A model generated the notes under the pieces. It did not search any database, had not been told where the DNA came from, and was given only the letters and a program-made list of their open reading frames with translations. Below are positions 17,411-27,400 of a stretch of 64,000 nucleotides of DNA, piece after piece. The number at the start of each line of letters is the position of its first letter. The first letter of the stretch is position 1. Both the position numbers and the translations under genes were made by a program. Origin of the DNA: Pseudomonas sp. SG20056. Lineage in GTDB: Bacteria > Pseudomonadota > Gammaproteobacteria > Pseudomonadales > Pseudomonadaceae. The stretch spans positions 62,001-126,000 of the forward strand of contig NZ_CP134499.1 in NCBI RefSeq assembly GCF_031764535.1, read 5' to 3'.

Positions 17411-18592
17411 ATGTTGACCCCTGCCCAAACCGCCCTGATCAAAGCCACCGTGCCACTGCTGGAAAGCGGCGGTGAGGCCCTGACCCGGCACTTTTACCAG
17501 ATGATGCTGAGCGACTACCCCGAGGTGCGTGCGCTGTTCAACCAGGCGCACCAGGCCAGTGGTGGCCAGCAACGTGCGCTGGCCAATGCGGTGCTGATGT
17601 ATGCCCGGCATATCGACCGGCTTGATGCGCTGGGGCCTCTAGTAGGACAGATCGTCAACAAGCATGTGTCACTGCAGATCCTCCCCGAGCATTACCCGAT
17701 TGTCGGCAGCTGCCTGCTGCGGGCGATTCGTGAAGTACTGGGTGCGGAGGTTGCCACCGATGCGGTGATCGAAGCCTGGGCCGTGGCGTATGGGCAGCTG
17801 GCGGACATCCTGATCGGTGCCGAAGAGGCGGCCTACAGCGCCAACGCCAATGCCGAGGGTGGCTGGCGCGGGGCGCGCAGTTTCCGCCTGAGCCGCAAGG
17901 TGCAGGAGAGCGAGGAGATCGTCTCGCTGTACCTGGTGCCGGCCGACGGTGGCGCGCTGGCGGCCTTCCAGCCGGGTCAGTACATCGGCCTGCGCCTGCT
18001 GCTGGACGGCGGTGAGCAGCGCCGCAACTACTCGCTGTCGGCTTTGAGCAATGGCCGCGAGTACCGCATCAGCGTCAAGCGCGAGATGGGCGGCAAGGTC
18101 TCTAATTACCTGCATGACCAGCTGCAAGTTGGCGACAGCCTGGAGCTGTTCGCCCCGGCCGGGGATTTTGTTCTGCGTGAATCGGCCAAGCCGCTGGTGC
18201 TGATCACCGCTGGTGTTGGCATCACCCCGGCGCTGAGCATGCTGGAAGCGGCGCGTGACAGTGGTCGCGATATCCACTTTATCCACTGCGCGCGTCACGC
18301 CGGGGTGCATGCCTTCCGTGACTGGGTGGAGGCGCAGCGCGCCGAGCGTCCGCAGCTGCGTCATTACGTGTGCTACAGCGAGCCTCGTGCGGGCGATCAG
18401 GGTGATGCCGAAGGTTTGCTTAGCCTGGAGCAGCTGGAGCAATGGCTGCCCGAGCAGCGCGATGTGGATGCCTACTTTCTCGGCCCCAAGCCGTTTATGG
18501 CGCAGGTCAAACGCCATCTGCACAGCCTCGGCGTGCCGGCGGCGCAGAGCCATTACGAGTTCTTTGGCCCGGCCAGTGCGCTGGATAGCTAA
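17411..18592 (+). CDS. hmp: Flavohaemoprotein nitric oxide dioxygenase
   Basis: 393 aa, full length. The globin domain (1-140) keeps the proximal haem ligand H85, distal Y29 and the Y95/E catalytic partners (EHYPIVG). The FAD domain follows (about 155-255) with RRNYSLS, then the NAD domain with LVLITAGVGITP and the final YFLGPKPFM and YEFFGP motifs. The enzyme oxidises NO to nitrate using O2 and NAD(P)H in the cytoplasm. It is expressed divergently from norR and is followed by ppyR and nnrS, as in P. aeruginosa, where it is called Fhp. Confidence 0.96.
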   Translation: MLTPAQTALIKATVPLLESGGEALTRHFYQMMLSDYPEVRALFNQAHQASGGQQRALANAVLMYARHIDRLDALGPLVGQIVNKHVSLQILPEHYPIVGSCLLRAIREVLGAEVATDAVIEAWAVAYGQLADILIGAEEAAYSANANAEGGWRGARSFRLSRKVQESEEIVSLYLVPADGGALAAFQPGQYIGLRLLLDGGEQRRNYSLSALSNGREYRISVKREMGGKVSNYLHDQLQVGDSLELFAPAGDFVLRESAKPLVLITAGVGITPALSMLEAARDSGRDIHFIHCARHAGVHAFRDWVEAQRAERPQLRHYVCYSEPRAGDQGDAEGLLSLEQLEQWLPEQRDVDAYFLGPKPFMAQVKRHLHSLGVPAAQSHYEFFGPASALDS

Positions 18593-18622
18593 AACAGAGG
18601 CTTAGCAGCCTGGGAGGTGATT

Positions 18623-18877
18623 ATGTTGGCGTATCTATCCTGCCCTTTGCGGGTGCTGCAACTGGCGAACCGTATGCTGCTGGCCGGCGTGCTGCTGTTG
18701 CTCAGCGGCTTGCTGGGTGCCTATGGCCTGGAGGCGCAGTTGAGCATGGGCAGCCTGGTCACGGCGCATTCGTTGACCATCATCGGCCCCGGTCTGCTCA
18801 AGCTCGGTTATGTGCTGCGCCTGGCCGCGCAGCAGCATCTGCGTAAGCAGCAGGAGCCTTGCTGTGCAATTGCGTGA
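18623..18877 (+). CDS. ppyR: PpyR-like small membrane protein
   Basis: 84 aa from the ATG at 18623, which has GGGAGG upstream; the GTG at 18617 lies inside that site. Two membrane segments (about 15-35 and 45-67) are joined by a short loop. Its length, two-helix shape and place between hmp and nnrS match PpyR of P. aeruginosa, a membrane regulator reported to affect the psl and pyoverdine operons. The assignment rests mainly on context. The end overlaps nnrS by 14 bases, implying translational coupling. Confidence 0.75.
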   Translation: MLAYLSCPLRVLQLANRMLLAGVLLLLSGLLGAYGLEAQLSMGSLVTAHSLTIIGPGLLKLGYVLRLAAQQHLRKQQEPCCAIA

Positions 18878-20054
18878 TCGCCAGCAGGAGCTGGCCATTG
18901 CACCACTGTGGCGGCTGGGCTTTCGGCCGTTCTTTCTCGGTGGAGCGTTGTTTGCCGTGTTGGCGATTGGCCTGTGGGCGGCGGTGCTGCTGGGCTATCT
19001 GCCGGGTTGGCAGCCGGTGGGCGGGAGTTTGGCCTGGCACCGGCATGAGCTGCCGTTCGGTTTTGCCGGGGCGATCATCGCCGGCTTTCTGCTCACAGCC
19101 GTACAGAACTGGACGGGGCGGCCGGGGCTGAGTGGCTGGCCGCTGGCGGCGTTATTCGCGCTCTGGTTGTTGGCGCGGCTGGCCTGGTTGGTCGGGGTGC
19201 CGTTGCCTGTGCTGCTGGTCGTGCAGCTGCCCTTTCTGCCGCTGTTGGCGTTGTTGCTGGGACGGCAGCTGTGGCAGGTACGCCAATGGCGCAATTACCC
19301 GCTGGTGGTTGTGCTGTTGCTGATGGCCGGCTGTGAGTGGTTGCTGTTGTATGGCCTGTGGCGTGGCGATGATGAATTGCAGCGGCGCGGGGCCTTGGCC
19401 GGTTTATGGCTGATCGCGGCGCTGGTGAGCATTATCGGCGGGCGGGTGATTCCGTTCTTTACCCAGCGCGGCCTCAACCAACTTGCGCCTGCTAGCCCAA
19501 GACCACGGCTGGATCTGCTGGTACTGGTGCTGTCGCTGAGCCTGGCGCTGCTGTTTGCCAGTGGCCTTGCCTTGCAACCATCGCTATGGATGTTGCCGCT
19601 GTTGCTGGCCCTGGCTGCGCTGCACGGTTTGCGTCTGCGGCACTGGTACAACGACGGAATCTGGCGCGTGCCGCTGCTGTGGTCATTGCACCTGGCCTAC
19701 GCCTGGCTACCGCTGGCGTTGCTGGCTTTGGCAGCCTGGCATGCCGGTTGGCTGCACAACGCCAGCCTGGCCTATCACGCCCTGGCGCTTGGTACGGTCG
19801 GCGGGGCGATTCTGGCGATGTTGGCGCGGGTCAGCCTTGGGCATACGGGGCGGCCGTTGCAGCCGCCGGTCGCGATGGGCTGGGCGTTTGCCAGTCTGCA
19901 GTTGGCGGTTGTGGCGCGGGTGCTGCTGGTGCCGTTTGCCCCGGCCAGCGGGCTGGGCCTGTCCAGCTTGCTGTGGATCACGGCCTTTGCCCTGTTCGTG
20001 CGTCACTACGCGGTGATGTTCTGCACCGCGCGGGTGGATGGGCAGCCGGGTTAG
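18864..20054 (+). CDS. nnrS: NnrS family haem/copper membrane protein
   Basis: 396 aa from a GTG at 18864 with AGGAG seven bases upstream; the longer frame from 18810 lies in ppyR and has no site. The protein is almost entirely membrane-spanning (about 12 helices). The RLGFRPFFLGG start, the WHRHELPFGF and ARVSLGHTGRPL segments and conserved histidines are the marks of NnrS. NnrS helps cells resist nitrosative stress, apparently by preventing iron-nitrosyl damage. As the third gene behind the NorR-type promoter, it is likely NO-induced. Confidence 0.92.
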   Translation: MQLRDRQQELAIAPLWRLGFRPFFLGGALFAVLAIGLWAAVLLGYLPGWQPVGGSLAWHRHELPFGFAGAIIAGFLLTAVQNWTGRPGLSGWPLAALFALWLLARLAWLVGVPLPVLLVVQLPFLPLLALLLGRQLWQVRQWRNYPLVVVLLLMAGCEWLLLYGLWRGDDELQRRGALAGLWLIAALVSIIGGRVIPFFTQRGLNQLAPASPRPRLDLLVLVLSLSLALLFASGLALQPSLWMLPLLLALAALHGLRLRHWYNDGIWRVPLLWSLHLAYAWLPLALLALAAWHAGWLHNASLAYHALALGTVGGAILAMLARVSLGHTGRPLQPPVAMGWAFASLQLAVVARVLLVPFAPASGLGLSSLLWITAFALFVRHYAVMFCTARVDGQPG

Positions 20055-20063
20055 CCGGTCACC

Positions 20064-21716
20064 TCAGAACTGGTACTGCGCACTCAGCCAACTGGTGGGC
20101 ACCCGGTCACGGCTGTCGGACTCCGGCTTGCCACCTGCGGTGCGCCAGGCCACTGTGGCTTCGGCTTGCCAAGGCCCTTGGCTAAAGCGCAGCCCGGCAC
20201 CTGCGCCGGACAGGCTGCGATGGTTGTCGCCGGCTTGCCAGGTGTCATGGGCAACGCTGACCCGGCCGCTGTCATGGAAGACGAATGGGCTGAATGCGCC
20301 CATGGCATAGCGCAGCTCCAGCTGGCTCAGCCAGCCTTCATCGCCATAGCCTTCGCCTGATGGGTAAGCGCGTACGCCCGTGGGGCCGCCCAGGCCGAAG
20401 TCTTCCGAGGAGTCGAGGTTGTCGTTGGCCAGTTGGCCGCTGAATCGCCCGTAAAGGCTGAAACCGGCCGGCAGCAATTGCAGGCGGGCAACGTCCAGGT
20501 TGAGTTTGTCGAAGCGCCCGGCGCTCTTCGCGCTGAGCCGGTCGGCGGCACGCAAACCACTGTCGAGGTGCAGTTCACCAGGGGTCCAGGTCAGTGCACC
20601 GAAGGTGATGCCACCCCCGCCCAGGCTGTCGCGTAGATCGAATTGCAAACTGACTGGCAGGCTGTCGCTGGACTTGTCCAGACGGGTATCGGTGCTGTGG
20701 TATTCGTCGCGCAATTGCTTGTGTTGGTAGGTGGCGCTCACTACCAGGTTGGCGCGTTGCGAGCGTAGCAACGGGTAGCTCAGGCCGGCACTGCTGACCT
20801 TGGCGGTGCCGCGAGCATCGAGGTCGGCGAACTCCTTGCCCAGCTCGTAGTAGGTATGGGCATAACCCACCTTGCCGCGCAGGCCGGAGCCGCCCAGCGG
20901 CAGGCTGTAATCGAGGCTGCCGTACCACATGCCTTCTTCGGTATAGAGGCTGCGCAGGCTGAGCTGATCGCCCAGCATAAAGGGGCTGTTGGCGCGCAGG
21001 TTGAAGAAGCCGCGATGCTCACCGGTGTAGCGGTTGCCATGGTTATCCAGACCCACCTCACCACTGAGCAAGGGCTCACGTTCGACTTGTACCTGCAGAT
21101 CACCGCTACCGACCTCCTGGCCGGGACGCATGATCGGTGTGGTCTTGATGCCGGGCTGATCATCGAGAATCAGGGTGGCGCGCTCCAGCTGGTCACTGGC
21201 AATCACCGCGCCGGGTTGCAGGTCACTGAGGAAGGCATCGGCCTGCTCAGCCAGGCGCCCTTCACCCTGCGCACTGACCTGACCATAGCGGCCTTCAACC
21301 ACCTGTAAATGCAGTATGCCGTCGGCCAGATTTTGCGCCGGGATGAAGACCCGGGCGAAAGGGTAGCCCGCAACGCGGTAGTGCTCGGTGAGTTGATTGG
21401 CCAGGCGGCGCAGGCCGCCCAGGTCATAGGACTGGCCGGTGGTTGCGCCAAGTACGGCGAGCAGTTCGGCCTCACTGAACAGGCTGTTGCCGCTGAGCTG
21501 GATGCCCTGTAGTTGCACCTGTGGACCACCGCTCTGGGGTGTGCTGCTGGATGGGGCGGAAAAATTAAAGTTGGGCGAGGCTTTGGGCTGCTCCAGCGTT
21601 GGTGCCTGCTCCTGCAGAATGCGCCCGGCGTCCGGGGGCGTCTGGGCCAGTACCGGAGTGGCCAGCAGTGCGGCGAGCGCGAATAGCGCCGAGCCGAGGG
21701 GTACAGATTTATCCAT
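20064..21716 (-). CDS. TpsB outer-membrane transporter (two-partner secretion, FhaC/ShlB family)
   Basis: 550 aa from the ATG at 21716, which starts a signal peptide (cleavage near VLAQ). A proline-rich linker, then two POTRA-type domains (about 65-210; GYPFARVFIPAQ, LHLQVVEGRYG) precede a C-terminal 16-strand barrel (about 215-550). The VRAYPSGEGYGDEG sequence near residue 445 is the barrel-plugging loop motif of the family. It exports the TpsA protein encoded just upstream (53-bp gap). It ends 10 bp from nnrS in a convergent arrangement. Confidence 0.93.
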   Translation of the reverse strand: MDKSVPLGSALFALAALLATPVLAQTPPDAGRILQEQAPTLEQPKASPNFNFSAPSSSTPQSGGPQVQLQGIQLSGNSLFSEAELLAVLGATTGQSYDLGGLRRLANQLTEHYRVAGYPFARVFIPAQNLADGILHLQVVEGRYGQVSAQGEGRLAEQADAFLSDLQPGAVIASDQLERATLILDDQPGIKTTPIMRPGQEVGSGDLQVQVEREPLLSGEVGLDNHGNRYTGEHRGFFNLRANSPFMLGDQLSLRSLYTEEGMWYGSLDYSLPLGGSGLRGKVGYAHTYYELGKEFADLDARGTAKVSSAGLSYPLLRSQRANLVVSATYQHKQLRDEYHSTDTRLDKSSDSLPVSLQFDLRDSLGGGGITFGALTWTPGELHLDSGLRAADRLSAKSAGRFDKLNLDVARLQLLPAGFSLYGRFSGQLANDNLDSSEDFGLGGPTGVRAYPSGEGYGDEGWLSQLELRYAMGAFSPFVFHDSGRVSVAHDTWQAGDNHRSLSGAGAGLRFSQGPWQAEATVAWRTAGGKPESDSRDRVPTSWLSAQYQF

Positions 21717-21769
21717 GGATCGAACGCTTCCTGAATGCTGAGCAGGGCGGTAGACGGGCGAGCCGGGCA

Positions 21770-24700
21770 TCAGATGCCCTCCCCGTTTTCATCGTCGGTG
21801 CTTGCCTCGAAGTCGCTCGGCACATTGATACCGCCATTAACCACAAAGACCTGCATAAAGCCGGAAGGCTGTGCGCCGCCCTGGGTGGTTTGGTTGGGTG
21901 TATCGGCAGAGTCGGTTGCCACGAATTCCAGGCCCGTTTGTGCGCTGGCGGAAAGGCCATCCGCATTGCTCATGGCACGGCTGCCACTGCTCGGCGAGTT
22001 GGGCAGGGTGACTGAGGTCTGGGCGGTGCTGACGGCCGCCAACAAGGGTGGTTGCACGACCGGCTGCTCGCTGGTTGGGACGGTATTGCCGATGATCGAG
22101 TACTCGCCTGTGGAGGCGCTGTTGTCAGCAATGGCATAACCGAGGGTGTTGCTTAGCCCGCCGGTATAGCTGATCTGGTAGTTGCCGGCAGTGCTGCTGT
22201 CGGTCGCATCGGTGCTGTAACTGGCCGTGCCGCTGAGGCCGGCAAGGGTGGCGTCGTCACCATTGGCATAGCCGCTGATGGTGCTGCTGATACCGGCGAG
22301 GCTGATGGGGGCGCCCAGGGCGCTGCTGGCAGAACCGGGTGTCACCAGCAGCAGGGGTTGTTCCCGGTAGAGCGCATACAGCCCGCTGCCCAATGCGGCG
22401 TTCAGGGTGTCGTAACCGTTGCTGGTTTCATCCGTGTTATAGCGGAAGCGCCCGGAACCTGAACCGAGCAATGCCGCCAGGCCGCTGCTGCCCGCCACAC
22501 TGCCGGTGAGCAAGGTGATGCGAGCGTTAGCGCCGCTGCTGAGGATGCCGCTGCTGTGGATGATATTGCCGCCAGCAGCGTTGCCCGCCAGCGCATTTTT
22601 TCCGGCATTCAGAACGATGGCGTCTGCTGCTGTGGAGGCTGATTGCAGGTTGCCGTTGAGCGTCAGGTTGCCAGTCAGCGTGGCAATATTCAGCGCACCG
22701 CTGGTGGTGATTGCACCCAGCTCCAGGGCATCGGCATCCACATAGGTGATGCTGCCGGTGTTACCAATCAGACGGCTGACATTGTTGGCGGTATTGGTCA
22801 GCGTGTAGCTCACGCCACTGCCCAGCAATTCCAGCTGATTGGCATTGATCGAGCCTTCATAGCTGATAAAGGTGTTGGAATTCAGGGTGATATTGCCGGT
22901 GTAGGCGTTGACACCGTCATAACCTAGACGGCTGCTGCTGTTGCCGGGTGAGACATTGATACCGGCCACATTGCTGTTGGTGGAGGTGCCTTGCAGCGAA
23001 ATATTGCCGCTGCGCGAGACAATCATTTCCTGGCCGGAACCAAAGGCATAAATGCCGCCATATTGGCCGTCATAACCGCTGCTGTTGAGTGCGCCGACGA
23101 TCTCGATCGCGCCGCTGTGCGAACCGATACTGACGGTGCTCAACAAGTTATTGAAGGAATACAGGCCCAGGCCGGCGCCAAAGGTGTTCTCACTGAAGTC
23201 GGTTGCAGCGTTGATGCGAATCGCCCCGCTGGTGGAGCTGATGCTGGATGCAGTGCCATCGTCCAGGGTGCCCATCAGCAGGCCGTAGTGCCAGGAGCCA
23301 TCGTTGCTGGAGCCGGTAGAAATTGCGGAAATATCAATATCACCCGCGCCCGAGCTGATGCTCGACTGCTCCTGGTAAATGCCCATGTAGCCGTAGGCGC
23401 CGCTCTGGTTGGCCGACTTGCCATACAGGGCAATATCGCCTCCCGCGCTGTTCAGGCTGCTGCGGTACAGTGAAATACCATTTTTGAAATTCTGCGCACC
23501 GACTGCCTGTGCAGTGCCGCCCATGGCATAGCCATCACCAACCGTCAGGCCGTTCCAGGTTGTGCTGCCGCTACCTCCACCCAGCCACAGATGGCCGCCG
23601 TTGCTATTGATCGCCGCGCCATCCATCAGGTAGATCGAGCCGGCGCCGCTGCCATCAGCATCGGCCCAGAGCACCAGCGCGGCATTTTGCCCGTTGCTGC
23701 CGGTGATACTGGCTCCGGTATTCAGGGTGATGTCGCCGGCGCTTTTCAGGGTCAGGTTGTCGGCATAGCTGGTGCTGCCGGCAACATTGATATTGCCGGT
23801 GGTGGCACTGCCCAGAATGATGCTGGCAAAGCCATCGACGATATTGCTCGCCAGGTGTGTGTCGCTGACCTGCAGGGTGCCGCTGCCAGCGCCGACACCC
23901 AGCGTGGTGCCACTTGTCTCAGGCTTGATGGTCAAGGTACCAGTGCCGCTGAGTCTTGGGTTGGCATCCAGTTGCAGGGTATCGCCGACCAGGGTGATGT
24001 CGCCGGCGTTGGTGCTACGCACTGTGCCGCCAGCGGCATGGATGCCTTGGGCGTTGCTATTCAGCCCGGATGTGCCGTTGAGTGTCAGGGTGCCGGCTTC
24101 GGTGCGAATGTCACCGCTGTTGATGCGGATGCCATCGTTATCCAGGTTGTTTGCTTCCGTGCTGCCGCCGCCGCTGCCGGTGATCGTCAGATCAGCGCTG
24201 CCGGTAGCGGCAAGCGTGGAGTTACTGATGAATACGCCATGATTGCCGCCGCCGTTGGCATTCTGCCCGCCGCCGGTGCCGGTGATATTGAGCCCCGCAG
24301 TGGCATTCAGCGTGCTGTTTTCCAGGCCCACGCCCCAGTTGCCGCGGTCCAGATTGACGTCGGCATTGCGCAGGTTCTGCGAGCCATGGCCAAGCAGGGT
24401 CATACTGTTGCCCGCGATCTTCATGCCACTCAGGCGCAGGCCGATGCCGAAGCGATAACCGGTTTGGGTGCTGGTGCCGTTCAGGTAGATATCGCCGCTG
24501 CCAGTGTCGATATCGGTAAAGAGTGCATTGATCCCGGCATAGGTTTGCGTCACGCCGGTGGCGACTGCACTCAGGCCAATAGCGGCCGCATTGCCGACGG
24601 TGAGCCCATTCCAGGTTGTCGAACCACTGCCGCCGCCGATCCATAGATGGCCGCCGTTGGTGGTGAGGGTGTTGCGGTTGGCTGAACCGCCATCCAGCAG

Positions 24701-27292
24701 AACACCGCCGCTGTTATCGCCGTTGCTGTCTGCCCAGAAAATGGTGTCCAGCACGCCACCCCTGGAGATGATATGGCGGCCCTGGCCGAGGACGATATCG
24801 CCGGACGATTTCAGGGTCAGGGCTGAGCGGCCGAGTACCGACACACTGTCGATATTCTGGTTGAGCACCAGTGACGGGTTGCTCTCCAGGCTCAGGTTGC
24901 CGTTGAGCATAAAGGCATCGCTGCCTTTGGCCTTGAGCATGGGTGTAGCCAGCCCTTCCAGGATCGTCCAGTTATCGCTGAACGCGGTAAAACCGTAGCT
25001 GGCTTGCTGCGTCTGGTTGGCGCTGATGCGTGTGCCGCCGGCACTGGTGGCGAGACCATCGAGCCAGTAACTGGTGGTGATATTGCTGGCATCCCCCTGG
25101 GCATTTTTACCGATCAGCCCACCTTTGGGGTCGGCCACGCCAGTGGTGCTGACACTGCCGCGCGCATAGCTGTTGGCAACGCTGGCCTCAGCCGTACGTA
25201 TTTCACCAACCAGTCCCCCGACCCCTGTAACACCTCCAGTGTTAGCCTGAGCACTGACATTGCCCCAGGCGTAGCTGTTGTTGATGTGGCTGTTACTGCG
25301 CAGGGCACCGACCAGCCCGCCTACATTGCCCTCGCTGCCACTGGTGGTGACATTACCGGTGGCGAACGCGTTGCTGATGCTGCTGCTTGAGGTCGCATCA
25401 CCGACCAGGCCGCCGGCATTGCGGCCGATGGTTGTAACTGCGGCCGATGAGCTGCTCCAGGCGATCTGGCTGCCCACTGAATACCCCACCAGTCCACCAG
25501 CGTCTGCGGCTGAGCCGCTGGCTCGGGTCGAGGTGATCTGGCCGCTGCTGTGAGCATTGAAAATGCGGGTATTGGTGGCGTTGCCGACAAGTGCGCCGAC
25601 ACCGCCTGCCGAGTTGCGCACATCGACATCAACCAGACGGATATTGGCCAGGTTGGCACCATTGCTGCTGCCGAATAACCCAGCGCCAGACGCACTGTGA
25701 TTGACGGAAAGTCCGGAGATGGCATTGCCCAGGCCATCGAGGGTGCCGCTGAAGGCGCTGATCGGTGTCCAGTTACCGCTGAAGTTCAGGTTGCCACCCA
25801 ACACATACTTGCCGCCGAGGTTGCCACTGATGGCGGCCATGTCGGCCTGCGAGCGCAGGATGCTGTAGCTCTGGTCGTTGATACTGAGGCTGTTGACGCT
25901 GCTGTCTGCCAGGTCCACCCGGCCATGCACCACGAGTCGGCTGCCGTTGTTGGCATAACTCGGATTGAGCTGCGCGCCATCCCAACCGTGATTGAGTGCC
26001 AGCCCAGCATTGCCGCTGGCCCGCAGGGTCGAGTTGAGCAGCAGATCACCATGGGCGGTCAGGGTCAGGGTGTTGGCCTGCCAGTTGAGGTCGGCATTGA
26101 CATGAATGTCGCCCGCTTCAGCGCCGGCACTGCTGGTTTGTATCTCCACGTTGTTGTTGGTCAGGGCGCTTTGCAGAGTCGACGCGCCAATACCCGAGGT
26201 ACTTTGTGCGGCCGAGCCCGCGCTGACGGTGAAGTCAGTCGGGTCGATCAGCCACTTGCCCGTCTTGCCCGTGCTTGCAGCCGTGGTGACTTTTACCGCG
26301 CTGTCGATGGCCACGTGCGCTGCCGATGTTTCGATAAACCCGCCATCGCCACCCTTTGGTGCGCTGGCATCCAGCGTCCCGGCGACCTGAATGCGGTCAT
26401 TGTGCATATCCCCCAGCAGCACAATCTCGCCTTTCTCGCCGGTGCTGAGGGTGTGTGCTTCGGTAATCCCGGTATGGTTGATCACGGTGCTGGCCAGGTC
26501 GCCAGCGGCCTTGGCCGTCAGATAGACACGGCCGCCATCGGCTTTGATGGCACCACCCTGTTCGATCAGCGCGTCAATGGCGGATTGCTCCACCTCCAGT
26601 TTTACCGGGCCACCGAGGTCGAGGGTCACGCGGCTACCGGCACCCAGCAGGACATTGCCGCCGTTGGCGGTCAGCTTGCCGGTATTGCTGATCGTGGCGG
26701 CGATCAGGGCGATGCTGCCACCATTGGCCGCCTGGATATTGCCCTGGTTGATGATGGCGTTGCTGGAGTTGCCTTCGAAGCGGTAGTTACCGGCCATAAA
26801 GTCGGCAGTGCTGATATTCAGGGTCGAAGCCACGATGCTGCCGACATTGACCTGGGCCGTGGGGCTGAACAGCACGCCATTCGGGTTGACCAGAAACACC
26901 TGGCCGTTGGCATTGAGCGCTCCCTGAATCACCGAGACGTCGCTGCCCAGTACCCGGTTGAGCGCTACCGAGCTGCTGCCCGGCTGATTGAACGTAACGC
27001 TGTTGCCGGCACCGATGGAGAAGCTCTGCCAGTTAATCGCCAGTTTGTCGCTGCCCTGATTGATGGTCATGGCGTTGCCGTTTTGGCTGATGCTGCCCGT
27101 GCCCGCTTCCACCGTGCCACCGGTGGGCAGTGTCGCCAGGGCTGGCAACGGCAGGCAGCTCAATAGCAGCGCAGTGGCGCCAGCTGTGCCGCCTTTGCGC
27201 TGCGAGCGGGCCAGTTCGGCAACCGCGACAAAGGCCCCCAATGTCTTATTCCAGACCAGGCGATAGCTGTGGTTGAGGGTGGCACGCTTCAT
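21770..27292 (-). CDS. TpsA filamentous haemagglutinin-type exoprotein with GLUG repeats
   Basis: 1840 aa from the ATG at 27292 (GAGGA seven bases upstream). The extended signal peptide starts MKRATLNHSYRLVWN and is probably cleaved after A53. The TPS domain follows (about 55-300) with the NPNG motif (136-139) used for recognition by TpsB. GLUG-like repeats (GGLVG, about 530-740) and long beta-helix repeats rich in Gly, Ser, Asn and Thr make up the middle. An MBG-like domain lies near 1655-1740. There is no C-terminal cysteine pair, so retention by a disulfide hook as in CdrA or HMW1 is not evident. Probably a secreted or surface adhesin. Confidence 0.93.
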   Translation of the reverse strand: MKRATLNHSYRLVWNKTLGAFVAVAELARSQRKGGTAGATALLLSCLPLPALATLPTGGTVEAGTGSISQNGNAMTINQGSDKLAINWQSFSIGAGNSVTFNQPGSSSVALNRVLGSDVSVIQGALNANGQVFLVNPNGVLFSPTAQVNVGSIVASTLNISTADFMAGNYRFEGNSSNAIINQGNIQAANGGSIALIAATISNTGKLTANGGNVLLGAGSRVTLDLGGPVKLEVEQSAIDALIEQGGAIKADGGRVYLTAKAAGDLASTVINHTGITEAHTLSTGEKGEIVLLGDMHNDRIQVAGTLDASAPKGGDGGFIETSAAHVAIDSAVKVTTAASTGKTGKWLIDPTDFTVSAGSAAQSTSGIGASTLQSALTNNNVEIQTSSAGAEAGDIHVNADLNWQANTLTLTAHGDLLLNSTLRASGNAGLALNHGWDGAQLNPSYANNGSRLVVHGRVDLADSSVNSLSINDQSYSILRSQADMAAISGNLGGKYVLGGNLNFSGNWTPISAFSGTLDGLGNAISGLSVNHSASGAGLFGSSNGANLANIRLVDVDVRNSAGGVGALVGNATNTRIFNAHSSGQITSTRASGSAADAGGLVGYSVGSQIAWSSSSAAVTTIGRNAGGLVGDATSSSSISNAFATGNVTTSGSEGNVGGLVGALRSNSHINNSYAWGNVSAQANTGGVTGVGGLVGEIRTAEASVANSYARGSVSTTGVADPKGGLIGKNAQGDASNITTSYWLDGLATSAGGTRISANQTQQASYGFTAFSDNWTILEGLATPMLKAKGSDAFMLNGNLSLESNPSLVLNQNIDSVSVLGRSALTLKSSGDIVLGQGRHIISRGGVLDTIFWADSNGDNSGGVLLDGGSANRNTLTTNGGHLWIGGGSGSTTWNGLTVGNAAAIGLSAVATGVTQTYAGINALFTDIDTGSGDIYLNGTSTQTGYRFGIGLRLSGMKIAGNSMTLLGHGSQNLRNADVNLDRGNWGVGLENSTLNATAGLNITGTGGGQNANGGGNHGVFISNSTLAATGSADLTITGSGGGSTEANNLDNDGIRINSGDIRTEAGTLTLNGTSGLNSNAQGIHAAGGTVRSTNAGDITLVGDTLQLDANPRLSGTGTLTIKPETSGTTLGVGAGSGTLQVSDTHLASNIVDGFASIILGSATTGNINVAGSTSYADNLTLKSAGDITLNTGASITGSNGQNAALVLWADADGSGAGSIYLMDGAAINSNGGHLWLGGGSGSTTWNGLTVGDGYAMGGTAQAVGAQNFKNGISLYRSSLNSAGGDIALYGKSANQSGAYGYMGIYQEQSSISSGAGDIDISAISTGSSNDGSWHYGLLMGTLDDGTASSISSTSGAIRINAATDFSENTFGAGLGLYSFNNLLSTVSIGSHSGAIEIVGALNSSGYDGQYGGIYAFGSGQEMIVSRSGNISLQGTSTNSNVAGINVSPGNSSSRLGYDGVNAYTGNITLNSNTFISYEGSINANQLELLGSGVSYTLTNTANNVSRLIGNTGSITYVDADALELGAITTSGALNIATLTGNLTLNGNLQSASTAADAIVLNAGKNALAGNAAGGNIIHSSGILSSGANARITLLTGSVAGSSGLAALLGSGSGRFRYNTDETSNGYDTLNAALGSGLYALYREQPLLLVTPGSASSALGAPISLAGISSTISGYANGDDATLAGLSGTASYSTDATDSSTAGNYQISYTGGLSNTLGYAIADNSASTGEYSIIGNTVPTSEQPVVQPPLLAAVSTAQTSVTLPNSPSSGSRAMSNADGLSASAQTGLEFVATDSADTPNQTTQGGAQPSGFMQVFVVNGGINVPSDFEASTDDENGEGI

Positions 27293-27370
27293 CGGTATTC
27301 CTCTCTGCAACGAGGCTGTCGCAGGAGGCACAACGCGCAAGACAGCCTTTGACGCATGCTAGCCACTTGC

Positions 27371-27385
27371 CAGGTTGCGAACCTG
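27371..27385. promoter_or_regulatory. Inverted repeat between the response regulator gene and tpsA
   Basis: CAGGTT-GCG-AACCTG, a perfect 6-bp-arm palindrome in the 108-bp gap, about 80 bp upstream of the tpsA start. No T-run follows, so an operator for the adjacent response regulator is more likely than a terminator. Confidence 0.4.
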
Positions 27386-27400
27386 ACCAAAGCTGACATT

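Noticed and set aside
22991..27166. Long plus-strand frames opposite tpsA (such as 22991-24646 and 25697-27166)
   Set aside because: They mirror the repetitive Gly/Ser codons of tpsA; tpsA has start, signal peptide and TPS domain on the other strand.
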